Shown here one piece after another: positions 14,678-21,806 of a stretch of DNA of 64,000 bases (within the stretch, counting starts at the first letter, position 1; the number at the start of each line of letters is the position of its first letter). The position numbers and the translations under genes are program-made. The notes below the pieces were generated by a model, which saw only the letters and a list, made by a program, of their open reading frames with translations, was not told the origin of the DNA and did no database searches. The DNA is taken from the IMG/VR virus record IMGVR_UViG_3300042922_001182, positions 62,001 to 126,000 of that record; one strand, given 5' to 3'. The stretch comes from a virus.

Positions 14678-16786
14678 GTGTCCGATATCAGAATCGACAT
14701 CCGCCATGCCGCCATGGAGGCCATCGAGAACGGCACCCTGAAGGACAAGCCGACCCTGGCCAAGAGGCTCGGCGAGTTCTTGGAGCACTGCTCCGACGTC
14801 TACTACAACACCGGGGCCAAGGTCGTGTCCGACTGCGAGTACGACACCCTCCGGGACGGCCTCCGGGAGGCCACCAGGTCCAGCCTCCCCGTCGGGGCCA
14901 CCCCCCGCTCCGGCATGCTGACGGAGGAGCACGACTTCCCCGAGCTGGTCGGGACCCTGGACAAGCGAAACGTCGTATTCGGTGAGAAGAGCTTCCACGA
15001 GTGGCTGTTCAAGGCCATGACACGCGCCGGTGTGTCCAGGGCCCGTATGGCGGGTAGCCTCAAGCGGGACGGGAACAGCGCCGTGGTCACCTACCTCCGT
15101 GGCACCCCGGTCTCGGCGGTGACTCGCGGCAAGGACGGGAAGGGCGTGGACGTGCTCCACCTCCTCCCCAAGCACCGGATCTCCAACCCCTTCGCGGGGG
15201 ACTCCAAGCTCGGCATCAAGTACGAGATCATCATGCGGTACACCAAGCTCGACGCCCTCAACGAGGAGACCGGGCGCGGGTACGTCAGCCCCCGCAGCGT
15301 CGTCAGCGGGCTCCTGGGGAGCAAGGAGGCCTCCGAGGCGGCCCCCTACCTCTCCCTGGCCCCCCTGGACTACAAGCTGGAGGAGGGCGCGTATACGGAC
15401 GACAGGGGCGACCGGCTCGAAGTCCTGCACACCAACTCCATCGGCATCGAGGGCTGCGACGTCCTGCCCCTGGAGATGCTGGTCTTCGAGGGCGACGCCC
15501 AGGAGATCAGCGAGCAGCTCCAGTTCTGGTACGACGAGTGCATCAAGACCCGCCAGGACCTCGACTTCATGGTCGACGGCCTGGTGCTGGAGTTCCTTGA
15601 CGAGGACGTGCGGGAGGAGCTTGGCTGGACCGAGGACGGCTCCGAGCCACGCTGGGCCATGGCGCTCAAGTTCCCCTACATGGAGCAGACCACCAGGGCC
15701 CGTCGCTTCTTCCTGGAGATCGGGAACCTGGGCCGGGCCACCCCCATGGTGGAGTTCGACCCGGTGTACTTCAACGGCGCCAAGCAGACCAAGTGCTCGT
15801 TGGCCAACTGGAACCGCTGGGACAAGCTCGCCCCCATCGGGATCGGCACGGAGGGCCTGATCGAGTACCGCAACGACACGCTGTCGTACTTCGTCAAGCT
15901 CGACCTGGCGAGCAACGACCTCGTCGAGCCCTTCAAGTTCGAGGAGCGGTGCCCCTCGTGCGACACCCTGTTCTACTTCACGCACAACAAGGAAGGCGAG
16001 AGGGTGTTCGCCTACTGCACCAACTCCCACTGCCCCTCCGTCGTCGTCGGCAAGACGGTCAACTTCCTTGAGAAGATGGACGTCAAGCTGGTGAAGGAGT
16101 CGACGCTCAGGAAGCTGTACGACCACCACATGCTTCCGGCTGGCATCGAGAGCCTGTTCTCCCTCGACTACGAGGAGGTGGCGGTGCTCAACGGCCTCGG
16201 CAAGAAGTCGGCCGACGTCATCCGGCAGGCCGTGGAATCCATGAAGGGCTGCTGGGACTGGCAGCTCCTGGGGTCCCTCGGCATCGACAGCATCGGCAGG
16301 ACGCTGGCCAAGCGCCTGATGAAGGTCTACGACCTCTACGACCTGCTGGAGCTGATGAACGCCGAGGACAGCGCCGACGGCACCGAGAGGGCGTTCGTCC
16401 GCACCATCACCGCGACGGTCGAGGGCTTCGCCGAGAGCAAGAGCCAGAAGCTCTACGACGGCATCAACATCAACTGGGACCTGATCGTCTTCCTGTACGA
16501 GGCCCTGGAGCCGAAGACCTACCGGGACGAGCTGTCCAAGGCCAAGACCTCCGGTCCCAGCCTCAACCTGGTGGTGACCGGCTCGCTGAAGAACTGGTCC
16601 AGCCGCGACGAGCTGAAGGACAAGCTGGACCTCCTGGGCCACAAGATGTCCGACACGGTCAGCGCCAAGACCTCCTACCTCGTCACCAACACCCCCCACT
16701 CCGGGACCGGCAAGAACAAGAAGGCCCAGGAGCTCAAGGTCCCCATCATCACCGAGGACGAGCTGATGGCGATGCTCAACCTCTAG
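14678..16786 (+). CDS. ligA: NAD-dependent DNA ligase
   Basis: A full-length (702 residues) LigA-type ligase that seals nicks using NAD+. The adenylation motif is KRDG at residues 129-132 (SLKRDGNSAVV), with VSAVTRGKDGKGVDV just after it as in LigA. An OB-fold region is followed by a four-cysteine zinc site near residues 425-455 (CPSCDTLF, CTNSHCPS). Helix-hairpin-helix repeats (LNGLGKKSADVI, LGSLGIDSIGRTLAKRL) and a C-terminal BRCT domain (NLVVTGSLKNWSSRDEL, residues 627-702) complete the usual order. GTG at 14678 follows AGAGAGGATTCCAA. All domains are present, so the enzyme should be active. Confidence 0.93.
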   Translation: MSDIRIDIRHAAMEAIENGTLKDKPTLAKRLGEFLEHCSDVYYNTGAKVVSDCEYDTLRDGLREATRSSLPVGATPRSGMLTEEHDFPELVGTLDKRNVVFGEKSFHEWLFKAMTRAGVSRARMAGSLKRDGNSAVVTYLRGTPVSAVTRGKDGKGVDVLHLLPKHRISNPFAGDSKLGIKYEIIMRYTKLDALNEETGRGYVSPRSVVSGLLGSKEASEAAPYLSLAPLDYKLEEGAYTDDRGDRLEVLHTNSIGIEGCDVLPLEMLVFEGDAQEISEQLQFWYDECIKTRQDLDFMVDGLVLEFLDEDVREELGWTEDGSEPRWAMALKFPYMEQTTRARRFFLEIGNLGRATPMVEFDPVYFNGAKQTKCSLANWNRWDKLAPIGIGTEGLIEYRNDTLSYFVKLDLASNDLVEPFKFEERCPSCDTLFYFTHNKEGERVFAYCTNSHCPSVVVGKTVNFLEKMDVKLVKESTLRKLYDHHMLPAGIESLFSLDYEEVAVLNGLGKKSADVIRQAVESMKGCWDWQLLGSLGIDSIGRTLAKRLMKVYDLYDLLELMNAEDSADGTERAFVRTITATVEGFAESKSQKLYDGININWDLIVFLYEALEPKTYRDELSKAKTSGPSLNLVVTGSLKNWSSRDELKDKLDLLGHKMSDTVSAKTSYLVTNTPHSGTGKNKKAQELKVPIITEDELMAMLNL

Positions 16787-16792
16787 CACGAT

Positions 16793-16802
16793 CACATATT
16801 AT
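16793..16802 (+). promoter_or_regulatory. Putative phage promoter CACATATTAT
   Basis: An exact copy of the decamer, 62 bases upstream of the ATG at 16865 and 6 bases after the ligase stop. Its last two bases overlap the hairpin at 16801-16830. Confidence 0.55.
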
Positions 16803-16830
16803 CCGAAAGACGCGTGTGCGTCTTTCGGAT
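16801..16830 (+). terminator. Perfect 12-bp hairpin after the promoter motif
   Basis: ATCCGAAAGACG pairs perfectly with CGTCTTTCGGAT around CGTGTG. It either ends ligase transcription or forms the 5' end of the next transcript. A pyrimidine-rich stretch (CTTTTCTCTCTC) follows. Confidence 0.55.
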
Positions 16831-16864
16831 AACTAACTTTTCTCTCTCGAAAGGAGATACGCGG

Positions 16865-17119
16865 ATGAAGAAGAACGACATCACCATGGCCTTCAAGCAT
16901 GTCAAGAGCGTGGTCGACCCCACCATCACCTACGAGGTCTCCCATTCCAAGAGCTCCCACGCCCCCGGGGCCAAGACCTTCATCAGCATCGACCCCGTCG
17001 AGCACATCGGCACCGACAAGGCAGCGCAGGCCCACATCGGCTCCGAGGTGGGGACCGGCGTCTACCTGGAGGACCTCCCGGCCGTGCTGGAGGCCGTCAA
17101 GTACGTCAGCGACGTCTAG
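16865..17119 (+). CDS. Unknown 84-aa protein
   Basis: Not recognised. The ATG at 16865 has an excellent ribosome binding site, GAAAGGAGATACGCGG. The product starts MKKNDITMAFKHVKSVV and ends EDLPAVLEAVKYVSDV. It is the first gene behind a CACATATTAT promoter, so early expression is inferred. Confidence 0.6.
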   Translation: MKKNDITMAFKHVKSVVDPTITYEVSHSKSSHAPGAKTFISIDPVEHIGTDKAAQAHIGSEVGTGVYLEDLPAVLEAVKYVSDV

Positions 17120-17129
17120 GCGGTCGGGG

Positions 17130-17657
17130 ATGCACGGCCGATACGAGAACCTCCACTACTTCGAAGACTACCACGTCACCAAGGGGTTCTTCGACAGAGA
17201 GCCCATTTCCAAGAGCAGGAGCAAGAGATTGAAGACCAAGAAGAACAACGAGAAGAAGGCCAAGCGGGGGCAGCAACGGATCCGCCTCCCCGAGGGGGTC
17301 AGCGAGGAGAAGATGCGCGAGAAGCTCAGTGATTTCGTCTTCCATGCCCTGGGCCTGGAGCCGGGCGTCTACAACGTCGGCTCAGCGACGGCCCACGTCA
17401 AGGGTACCCCCGCCACCTGCTACGTCCGCGTGAAGCCCACCTGGTCCAGCGAGAGCAGCAAGATGTCGACCATCATCGTGACCCCCGAGTTCGCCGTCCT
17501 CTGCGAGACCGACAACTGGATCGACCTCGGTTGGCATGAGATCGGCAGCCGGTTCTACTACAAGAGCCTCAGCGAGCTGGAGGCCTGGCTCAGGGACCAG
17601 GTCCGCATGCCCGTGTCCCCCGCCTGGAAGGACAAGCTCCTTCCCATCGAGTCCTAA
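17130..17657 (+). CDS. Unknown 175-aa protein with basic N-terminal segment
   Basis: Not recognised. The ATG at 17130 follows the previous gene by 10 bases. Residues 27-55 are highly basic (KSRSKRLKTKKNNEKKAK), suggesting nucleic-acid contact. The rest is alpha/beta with strands such as TCYVRVKPTW and STIIVTPEFAVLC. It ends 9 bases before the next gene, which carries its own AAGGAGGGACC site. Confidence 0.6.
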   Translation: MHGRYENLHYFEDYHVTKGFFDREPISKSRSKRLKTKKNNEKKAKRGQQRIRLPEGVSEEKMREKLSDFVFHALGLEPGVYNVGSATAHVKGTPATCYVRVKPTWSSESSKMSTIIVTPEFAVLCETDNWIDLGWHEIGSRFYYKSLSELEAWLRDQVRMPVSPAWKDKLLPIES

Positions 17658-17666
17658 GGAGGGACC

Positions 17667-18236
17667 ATGCAAGAGAGAAACATCTACAGGGACCGAGACC
17701 TGGTCAAGTGCTGGCTCGACGCCGACGCCATCCTGTCGGGGGCTTCCAACCCGACGGCGGTGGCCCTGACCCTCCACCTGATGCTGTCGGCGCTCACCCA
17801 GCGTATCGGGGGCACCAAGAAGGCGGGGAAGTACGCCCCCGCCCTGGCCGTCCTGGCCCACCTCGACTACCTGATGACCGGCGAGTTCGCCTCCGGGGCG
17901 AAGGAGAGGGCCATCAACGAGGTCTGCCAGCTGATGACCTTCAGGAGCCAGCTGCTCACGCAGGGCAAGGACACCGACGACTACAACATCGAGTTCGGGG
18001 CGGACGGGAGCTACTGGCTCCTCTGGGACGGTGAGGTCGTCACCCTGGGGCAGGAGATGGCCGTCTACAACAGCCGACAAGAGCAAACCGGGACGGGCCT
18101 CGTCACCGGTTTCTCCTACGGGTACGCGACCGACTGGGACATCCCGTCGGAGCTCCGCTTCTGCGTCCTGGTCGGCCAGGTCCCCGTCGACATCACCCGC
18201 GTCAAGCCCATCAACCTCATCACGGAGAAGCGATGA
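17667..18236 (+). CDS. Unknown 189-aa protein
   Basis: Not recognised. The ATG at 17667 follows TAAGGAGGGACC. The N-terminal two thirds are helical (PTAVALTLHLMLSALTQRIGG, RAINEVCQLMTFRSQLL), the remainder beta-rich (YWLLWDGEVVTLG, RFCVLVGQVPVDIT). Overlaps the next start by 4 bases (ATGA), indicating coupling. Confidence 0.6.
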   Translation: MQERNIYRDRDLVKCWLDADAILSGASNPTAVALTLHLMLSALTQRIGGTKKAGKYAPALAVLAHLDYLMTGEFASGAKERAINEVCQLMTFRSQLLTQGKDTDDYNIEFGADGSYWLLWDGEVVTLGQEMAVYNSRQEQTGTGLVTGFSYGYATDWDIPSELRFCVLVGQVPVDITRVKPINLITEKR

Positions 18237-18418
18237 CCACCAACAACAGCGCAGATCGGGCCCGGGAGGCCGTATCCAAGACCGGCCACGCCACGTACCA
18301 AGGCCAGCCCATCCGGGAGTCCGTCGACGGGGGCTACCACGCTGGCCACAACCAGCGTTGGGTCCCCTGCCTGGACTCCGCCCTCTCTCACATCGAAGGG
18401 AGCAACAATGACCGATAA
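18233..18418 (+). CDS. Unknown 61-aa protein
   Basis: The ATG at 18233 overlaps the stop of the previous gene (ATGA), and the frame ends inside the next gene, so all three are coupled. The product is hydrophilic and probably flexible (TTNNSADRAREAVSK, DGGYHAGHNQRW). No motif recognised. Confidence 0.5.
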   Translation: MTTNNSADRAREAVSKTGHATYQGQPIRESVDGGYHAGHNQRWVPCLDSALSHIEGSNNDR

Positions 18419-19958
18419 GCAAGTTCTCTACCGCCTCGGTAGCACGCACGTCTCCACGTTCGGGTACCGCGTCGACGGCATCGGCCAGATCCTGGCGTTC
18501 TACGCCAAGGGACTGGACTCCAGCGGCGCGGTGGGCAACCAGCCCCTCGGTTACCTGTACGAGAAGCTGGACCCCGAGGTCAAGCTCTCCTCTATCCTGT
18601 TCGGCCGCTGCGACCCCTCCTTCACCGAGGAGAACGTCTACGAGGACGTGGTCAACGAGGGGCGAAAGCTGGCCTTCCTCCTGAACCCGTCGACCCGCCT
18701 CGCGGAGGCCCTGGCCTCGCTAGGGATCATCTACCTCAGCGAGGCCGACATGAGGTGGAAGTTCCCCAGGGGGAACTGGACCGACTGGTTCGTGGCGGAC
18801 ATCGCCCTGTGGAGCCCCATCCTCGACAAGCTGGAGGCGGACGAAGAGAAAACCATCTGCTTCAACTTCTCCTACGAGGGGGTCAATCACCGGGGGGAGG
18901 ACGGCTGGAGGTCCGCGATCCTCCACAGGGAGGCCCTCATCGAGCTCGCCACCAAGCACATCCGCTCCACCCTCCTCCAGGCAGCTGTGTGGGCCATGAG
19001 CGAAGGCACGTTCTCCGTCGCTGAGGAAGAGACGGCGGAACCCGCCAAGGAAGAGGAGGTCGAGGTGACGCTCTCACACGTCACTATCAGCCGAGCCATC
19101 GGGCTGCGGTACGCTGGTCGCTACCCCTCTGCATCGGACGCCCCCGCCCTTGTGATGCTACCGGGTGCCAACCGGCAGATCGTGTTCTCGCTGAGCTCCG
19201 TCCGGGAGGCCTTCTCCGACCCGCGAGGTCTCTGCAACGAGAGGATCTTCCGTCAGGTCCTCCGAGCAGGGATCATCGTCGACTTCCTCAGCAATGCCTT
19301 GTACGACGTTGAGGAGCTCGTCAAGGCAGAGGGGGCCGTGGTCGACGACCCCGAGGCGGGTGTGAAGGACGTCTTCGTCCTGGACTGCGCGTCCAGCGAG
19401 GACGAGCTCCACAACAACATGGTGGGCGTCATCACCGAGCTCGCCAGGGTGCGTCCCCGTGGCGCCACCCTGGACGATCCACCGGACGGCATCATCCGCT
19501 CCGACGACCCCGTGCCGGAGGACTTCTACGAGGAGTGGACCAGTGGGAGCACCCCCAGGAAGGCGCTCGCCGACTTCACCAGCCTTCTCCGGGATGACTG
19601 GGCCGAGAAGGAGCAGCCCTGCGGGTACGTCGATAGCTCCCTCGTGGAGGCGGCCCTGTCCAGGCAGGCTCTGTGGTACAGCGACGAGCCCATCACGAGG
19701 GAGATGTGCGAGGACCCTCGTGACTGGGACGAGATGCTCCGCCGGAACGAAACGAGGAAATCGGGAGACTACATCTCCTTCTGGTTCTCCATCGAGTTCA
19801 AGATGGTCTACCTCACCGCCGAGGCCTACCGGGCTTGGAGGCTGGGCGAGGTCGTGTTCGGCAACTTCCCCACGTTCACCGTCGAGGAGGCCGAGTCGAT
19901 CTACGAGCAGCGCTCCGGGGAGGCCGAGCTGGCCGACCGGGCAGAGGGCGAGGAGTAG
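18408..19958 (+). CDS. Unknown 516-aa protein
   Basis: Not recognised. The ATG at 18408 follows GAAGGGAGCAACA. A large acidic alpha/beta protein, with an acidic linker around residues 205-220 (EEETAEPAKEEEVEV) that probably separates two domains. Trp/Tyr-rich segments (FPRGNWTDWFVADIALWS, YISFWFSIEFKMVYLTAEAYRAW) could be interaction surfaces. The next gene, a DNA glycosylase, begins 3 bases after the stop, so the two are co-expressed, but no nuclease or methylase motif is visible here. Confidence 0.6.
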   Translation: MTDKQVLYRLGSTHVSTFGYRVDGIGQILAFYAKGLDSSGAVGNQPLGYLYEKLDPEVKLSSILFGRCDPSFTEENVYEDVVNEGRKLAFLLNPSTRLAEALASLGIIYLSEADMRWKFPRGNWTDWFVADIALWSPILDKLEADEEKTICFNFSYEGVNHRGEDGWRSAILHREALIELATKHIRSTLLQAAVWAMSEGTFSVAEEETAEPAKEEEVEVTLSHVTISRAIGLRYAGRYPSASDAPALVMLPGANRQIVFSLSSVREAFSDPRGLCNERIFRQVLRAGIIVDFLSNALYDVEELVKAEGAVVDDPEAGVKDVFVLDCASSEDELHNNMVGVITELARVRPRGATLDDPPDGIIRSDDPVPEDFYEEWTSGSTPRKALADFTSLLRDDWAEKEQPCGYVDSSLVEAALSRQALWYSDEPITREMCEDPRDWDEMLRRNETRKSGDYISFWFSIEFKMVYLTAEAYRAWRLGEVVFGNFPTFTVEEAESIYEQRSGEAELADRAEGEE

Positions 19959-19961
19959 GCC

Positions 19962-20651
19962 GTGGGCAGGGCCTTCTTCGCCTCCGAGGAGGACTGGGAC
20001 AGGATCCGCATAGCCCTCAAGGTGAAGAAGGTCGCCCACGGCATCCTGGCATGGCACCGGGAGCAAGGCAGGCATCACCTGCCTTGGCGGACGGAGAGGA
20101 CCCCCTACAGGGTCCTCACCTCCGAGTTCTTCCTGGGGAGGACGAGGGCCGAGCAGGTGGCCCCCGTCTTCCTCGCCATCCAGGAGAGATGGGCGGACCT
20201 TTCTTCTTTGGCCGCAGCCGACGCGGACGAGCTGAGGGAGGTGATACGACCGCTGGGGCTCATCGGAAGGGCCGACAGGCTGATCGCCACCGCCAACATG
20301 CTCCTGGAGCACCACGGCGGGATACCCGAGACCTGGCAGGAGCTCATCCAGTTCCCGGGTATGGGGCCCTACATCTCGGCGGCCACGGCCTGCTTCGCCT
20401 TCGGGCAGGAGGTCACCATCATCGACGCCAACGTCCTCAGGGTGTACCAGAGGATCTACGCGTCGGACCTGGAGGACGGGACGGTCACCCTGGGCTACCT
20501 GATCGAGGCCCACCCCCTCTACGCCCCGAGCTACGACGAGTGGAACTACGCCATCATCGACTTCGGCGGCCTGGTGTGCAAGGCCCGGGGTGCCAAGCAC
20601 GACCTGTGCCCCCTCACCGATGTCTGCGACCACTTCCAGATTAACCAGTGA
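19962..20651 (+). CDS. MutY/MIG-family DNA glycosylase with altered Fe-S ligands
   Basis: A 229-residue helix-hairpin-helix base-excision glycosylase. LPWRTERTPYRVLTSEFFLGRT near residues 40-61 matches the MutY/MIG start, including the conserved Glu (E55). The hairpin FPGMGPYISAAT (131-142) has Tyr137 where EndoIII has its catalytic Lys and MutY a Ser. That Tyr is the hallmark of T/G-mismatch glycosylases such as archaeal MIG. The catalytic Asp is D155 in TIIDANVLRV. The C-terminal cluster reads C206-x6-H213-x2-C216-x5-C222, so the second Fe-S cysteine is a histidine. No MutY C-terminal domain is present. It would remove mispaired or modified bases from phage DNA. GTG 19962 follows GAGGAG. 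Confidence 0.82.
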   Translation: MGRAFFASEEDWDRIRIALKVKKVAHGILAWHREQGRHHLPWRTERTPYRVLTSEFFLGRTRAEQVAPVFLAIQERWADLSSLAAADADELREVIRPLGLIGRADRLIATANMLLEHHGGIPETWQELIQFPGMGPYISAATACFAFGQEVTIIDANVLRVYQRIYASDLEDGTVTLGYLIEAHPLYAPSYDEWNYAIIDFGGLVCKARGAKHDLCPLTDVCDHFQINQ

Positions 20652-20662
20652 GGGGGCCTGCG

Positions 20663-20674
20663 AACAAACCCCTA
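20663..20674 (+). promoter_or_regulatory. Possible late promoter AACA-N6-TA
   Basis: AACA-AACCCC-TA followed by AGC, 32 bases upstream of the ATG at 20706 and 12 bases after a stop codon. Fits the late-promoter pattern found before virion genes. Confidence 0.4.
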
Positions 20675-20705
20675 AGCAACGCAACTCGAACACAAGGAGA
20701 CCCGT

Positions 20706-21125
20706 ATGGAACTCAAGCGTGATAAGATCATCCTCCTGGAGCTCGACGAGAACGAGCTGACGGAGGTCGACAAGAAGAACGGCGTGCAGAAGGGCAAGGG
20801 CTATCGGGTCCACGCCGTGTACGACGGCAGCAGCAACCCGATCGCCACCTACGACGGCAAGCTGAACCGGACCGACCTGGACGCCCTGGAGAAGCTCCCC
20901 GAGGACACCGTCGTCGTCCTGGTGAGCGGTGTCCGGAACCCCGACCCCGACCCGTTCGTCTGGAGGCGCTACTCGCTCTCCGGCAGCTTCATCAAGAACG
21001 ACGGCGGTCAGATCCAGTTCGCCGGTCTGGTCAACGGTCGCGAGTGCGACGAGGCCGAGACCGCGTACCTGGACTTCGTCTTCCCCCGTTACCGCGCTCG
21101 GGCCTTCGCCCCCGCCAAGAGCTAG
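20706..21125 (+). CDS. Unknown 139-aa protein
   Basis: Not recognised. The ATG at 20706 follows ACAAGGAGACCCGT. The product is acidic and beta-rich (KIILLELDENELTEV, GYRVHAVYDGSSNPIATY, EDTVVVLVSGV), ending in a basic stretch (PRYRARAFAPAKS). An AACA-N6-TA element upstream hints at late expression. It is followed by a double hairpin that ends transcription from both sides. Confidence 0.6.
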   Translation: MELKRDKIILLELDENELTEVDKKNGVQKGKGYRVHAVYDGSSNPIATYDGKLNRTDLDALEKLPEDTVVVLVSGVRNPDPDPFVWRRYSLSGSFIKNDGGQIQFAGLVNGRECDEAETAYLDFVFPRYRARAFAPAKS

Positions 21126-21130
21126 CCAAG

Positions 21131-21160
21131 TGCCCCATCCCTCGCCTGAGGGATGGGGCA
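21131..21160 (+). terminator. Hairpin terminator
   Basis: TGCCCCATCCCTC and GAGGGATGGGGCA pair perfectly around GCCT, 6 bases after the plus-strand stop at 21125. The first of two hairpins between convergent genes. Confidence 0.65.
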
Positions 21161-21165
21161 AATGA

Positions 21166-21200
21166 AGAGAGCGATGGGCCGCTCGGGTCCATCGCTCTCT
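21166..21200 (-). terminator. Hairpin terminator for the HU gene
   Basis: AGAGAGCGATGG and CCATCGCTCTCT form a 12-bp stem around an 11-base loop, 15 bases past the HU stop on the minus strand. Confidence 0.6.
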
Positions 21201-21214
21201 GGTCTTGTTGTAGC

Positions 21215-21517
21215 TTACGCCTTCGCGGCGGGCTCGGCCTTGCGGCCGTTGACTTCGTCCTTCAGGCCCTTACCGGCCGAGAAGTACACCTGCTTGTGGG
21301 CGGCGATGTCGATCGCCTCGCCGGTGCGGGGGTTGTGGCCCTTCTTGGCTTCCACGTCGCGGGTCTTCAGGGTGCCGAAGTTGGTCAGCACGACGGTGCC
21401 GTCCTTCTGGAGGCCCGTGGTCAGACCCTTCAGGAGGCTGTCGACCACCAGGCCGGCGTCCTTCTTGGTCATGCTCAGGTCATCGGCGACGAAATCCACG
21501 AGATCGGTCTTGGTCAT
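21215..21517 (-). CDS. HU/IHF-family DNA-binding protein
   Basis: A 100-residue HU-type protein that bends and compacts DNA. MTKTDLVDFVADDLSMTKKDAG gives the N-terminal helices. The beta-arm follows with VVLTNFGTLKTRDVEAKKGHNPRTGEAIDI, matching the family signature FGxFxxRxRxARxGxNPxTGxxIxI, and the end (YFSAGKGLKDEVN) matches FKAGKALKDAVN. The ATG at 21517 has AAAGGAAGAAAGAC upstream. It is the only minus-strand gene between 1 and 24 kb and diverges from the beta N-terminal gene at 21807. It probably organises phage DNA or modulates transcription. Confidence 0.93.
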   Translation of the reverse strand: MTKTDLVDFVADDLSMTKKDAGLVVDSLLKGLTTGLQKDGTVVLTNFGTLKTRDVEAKKGHNPRTGEAIDIAAHKQVYFSAGKGLKDEVNGRKAEPAAKA

Positions 21518-21806
21518 TGTCTTTCTTCCTTTCGTTTGGCCCATAAGGGCACAGCTCAACATCGAATTGTTGTGTGGCGGGGGGTGGAAAACCCCCACCG
21601 CAGCGAGGGGCCGGGGATTAAGTCCTTACTACTGCGCCGTGATGGAAGCAAATATGATGGAGATGTCATTCGGCGCTCCGGCTTTTTGCCTGGCTCTGGG
21701 TCCCAAAGCGTTTGGGCCCGTTCAACTTCGGGTATAATGGAAATGCGGGGGCGCCCCCGCGAGAGGCCCAATCGGGCCGGAGGAACATGAAAGAGGTACC
21801 AAACGG
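21518..21806. promoter_or_regulatory. Divergent regulatory region (HU / RNAP beta N-half)
   Basis: A sigma70-like TATAAT lies at 21733-21738, with TTTGGG 16 bases upstream. An inverted repeat with one bulged base (21698-21719, GGGTCCCAAA/TTTGGGCCC) covers the -35 region. Just after the expected start, GCGGGGGCGCCCCCGC (21745-21760) is a perfect palindrome and GGCCC-AATC-GGGCC (21765-21778) a second hairpin. A seven-codon frame (ATG 21787, MKEVPNG) ends overlapping the ATG of the polymerase gene. A host-type promoter here would let the phage gene be read without a phage polymerase. Confidence 0.5.

Noticed and set aside
13580-16795. 1071-codon minus-strand open frame opposite the ligase and neighbouring gene
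   Set aside because: Opposite-strand shadow of the ligase and of 13604-14614, with Leu/Val/Gly-rich low complexity and no conserved motif.
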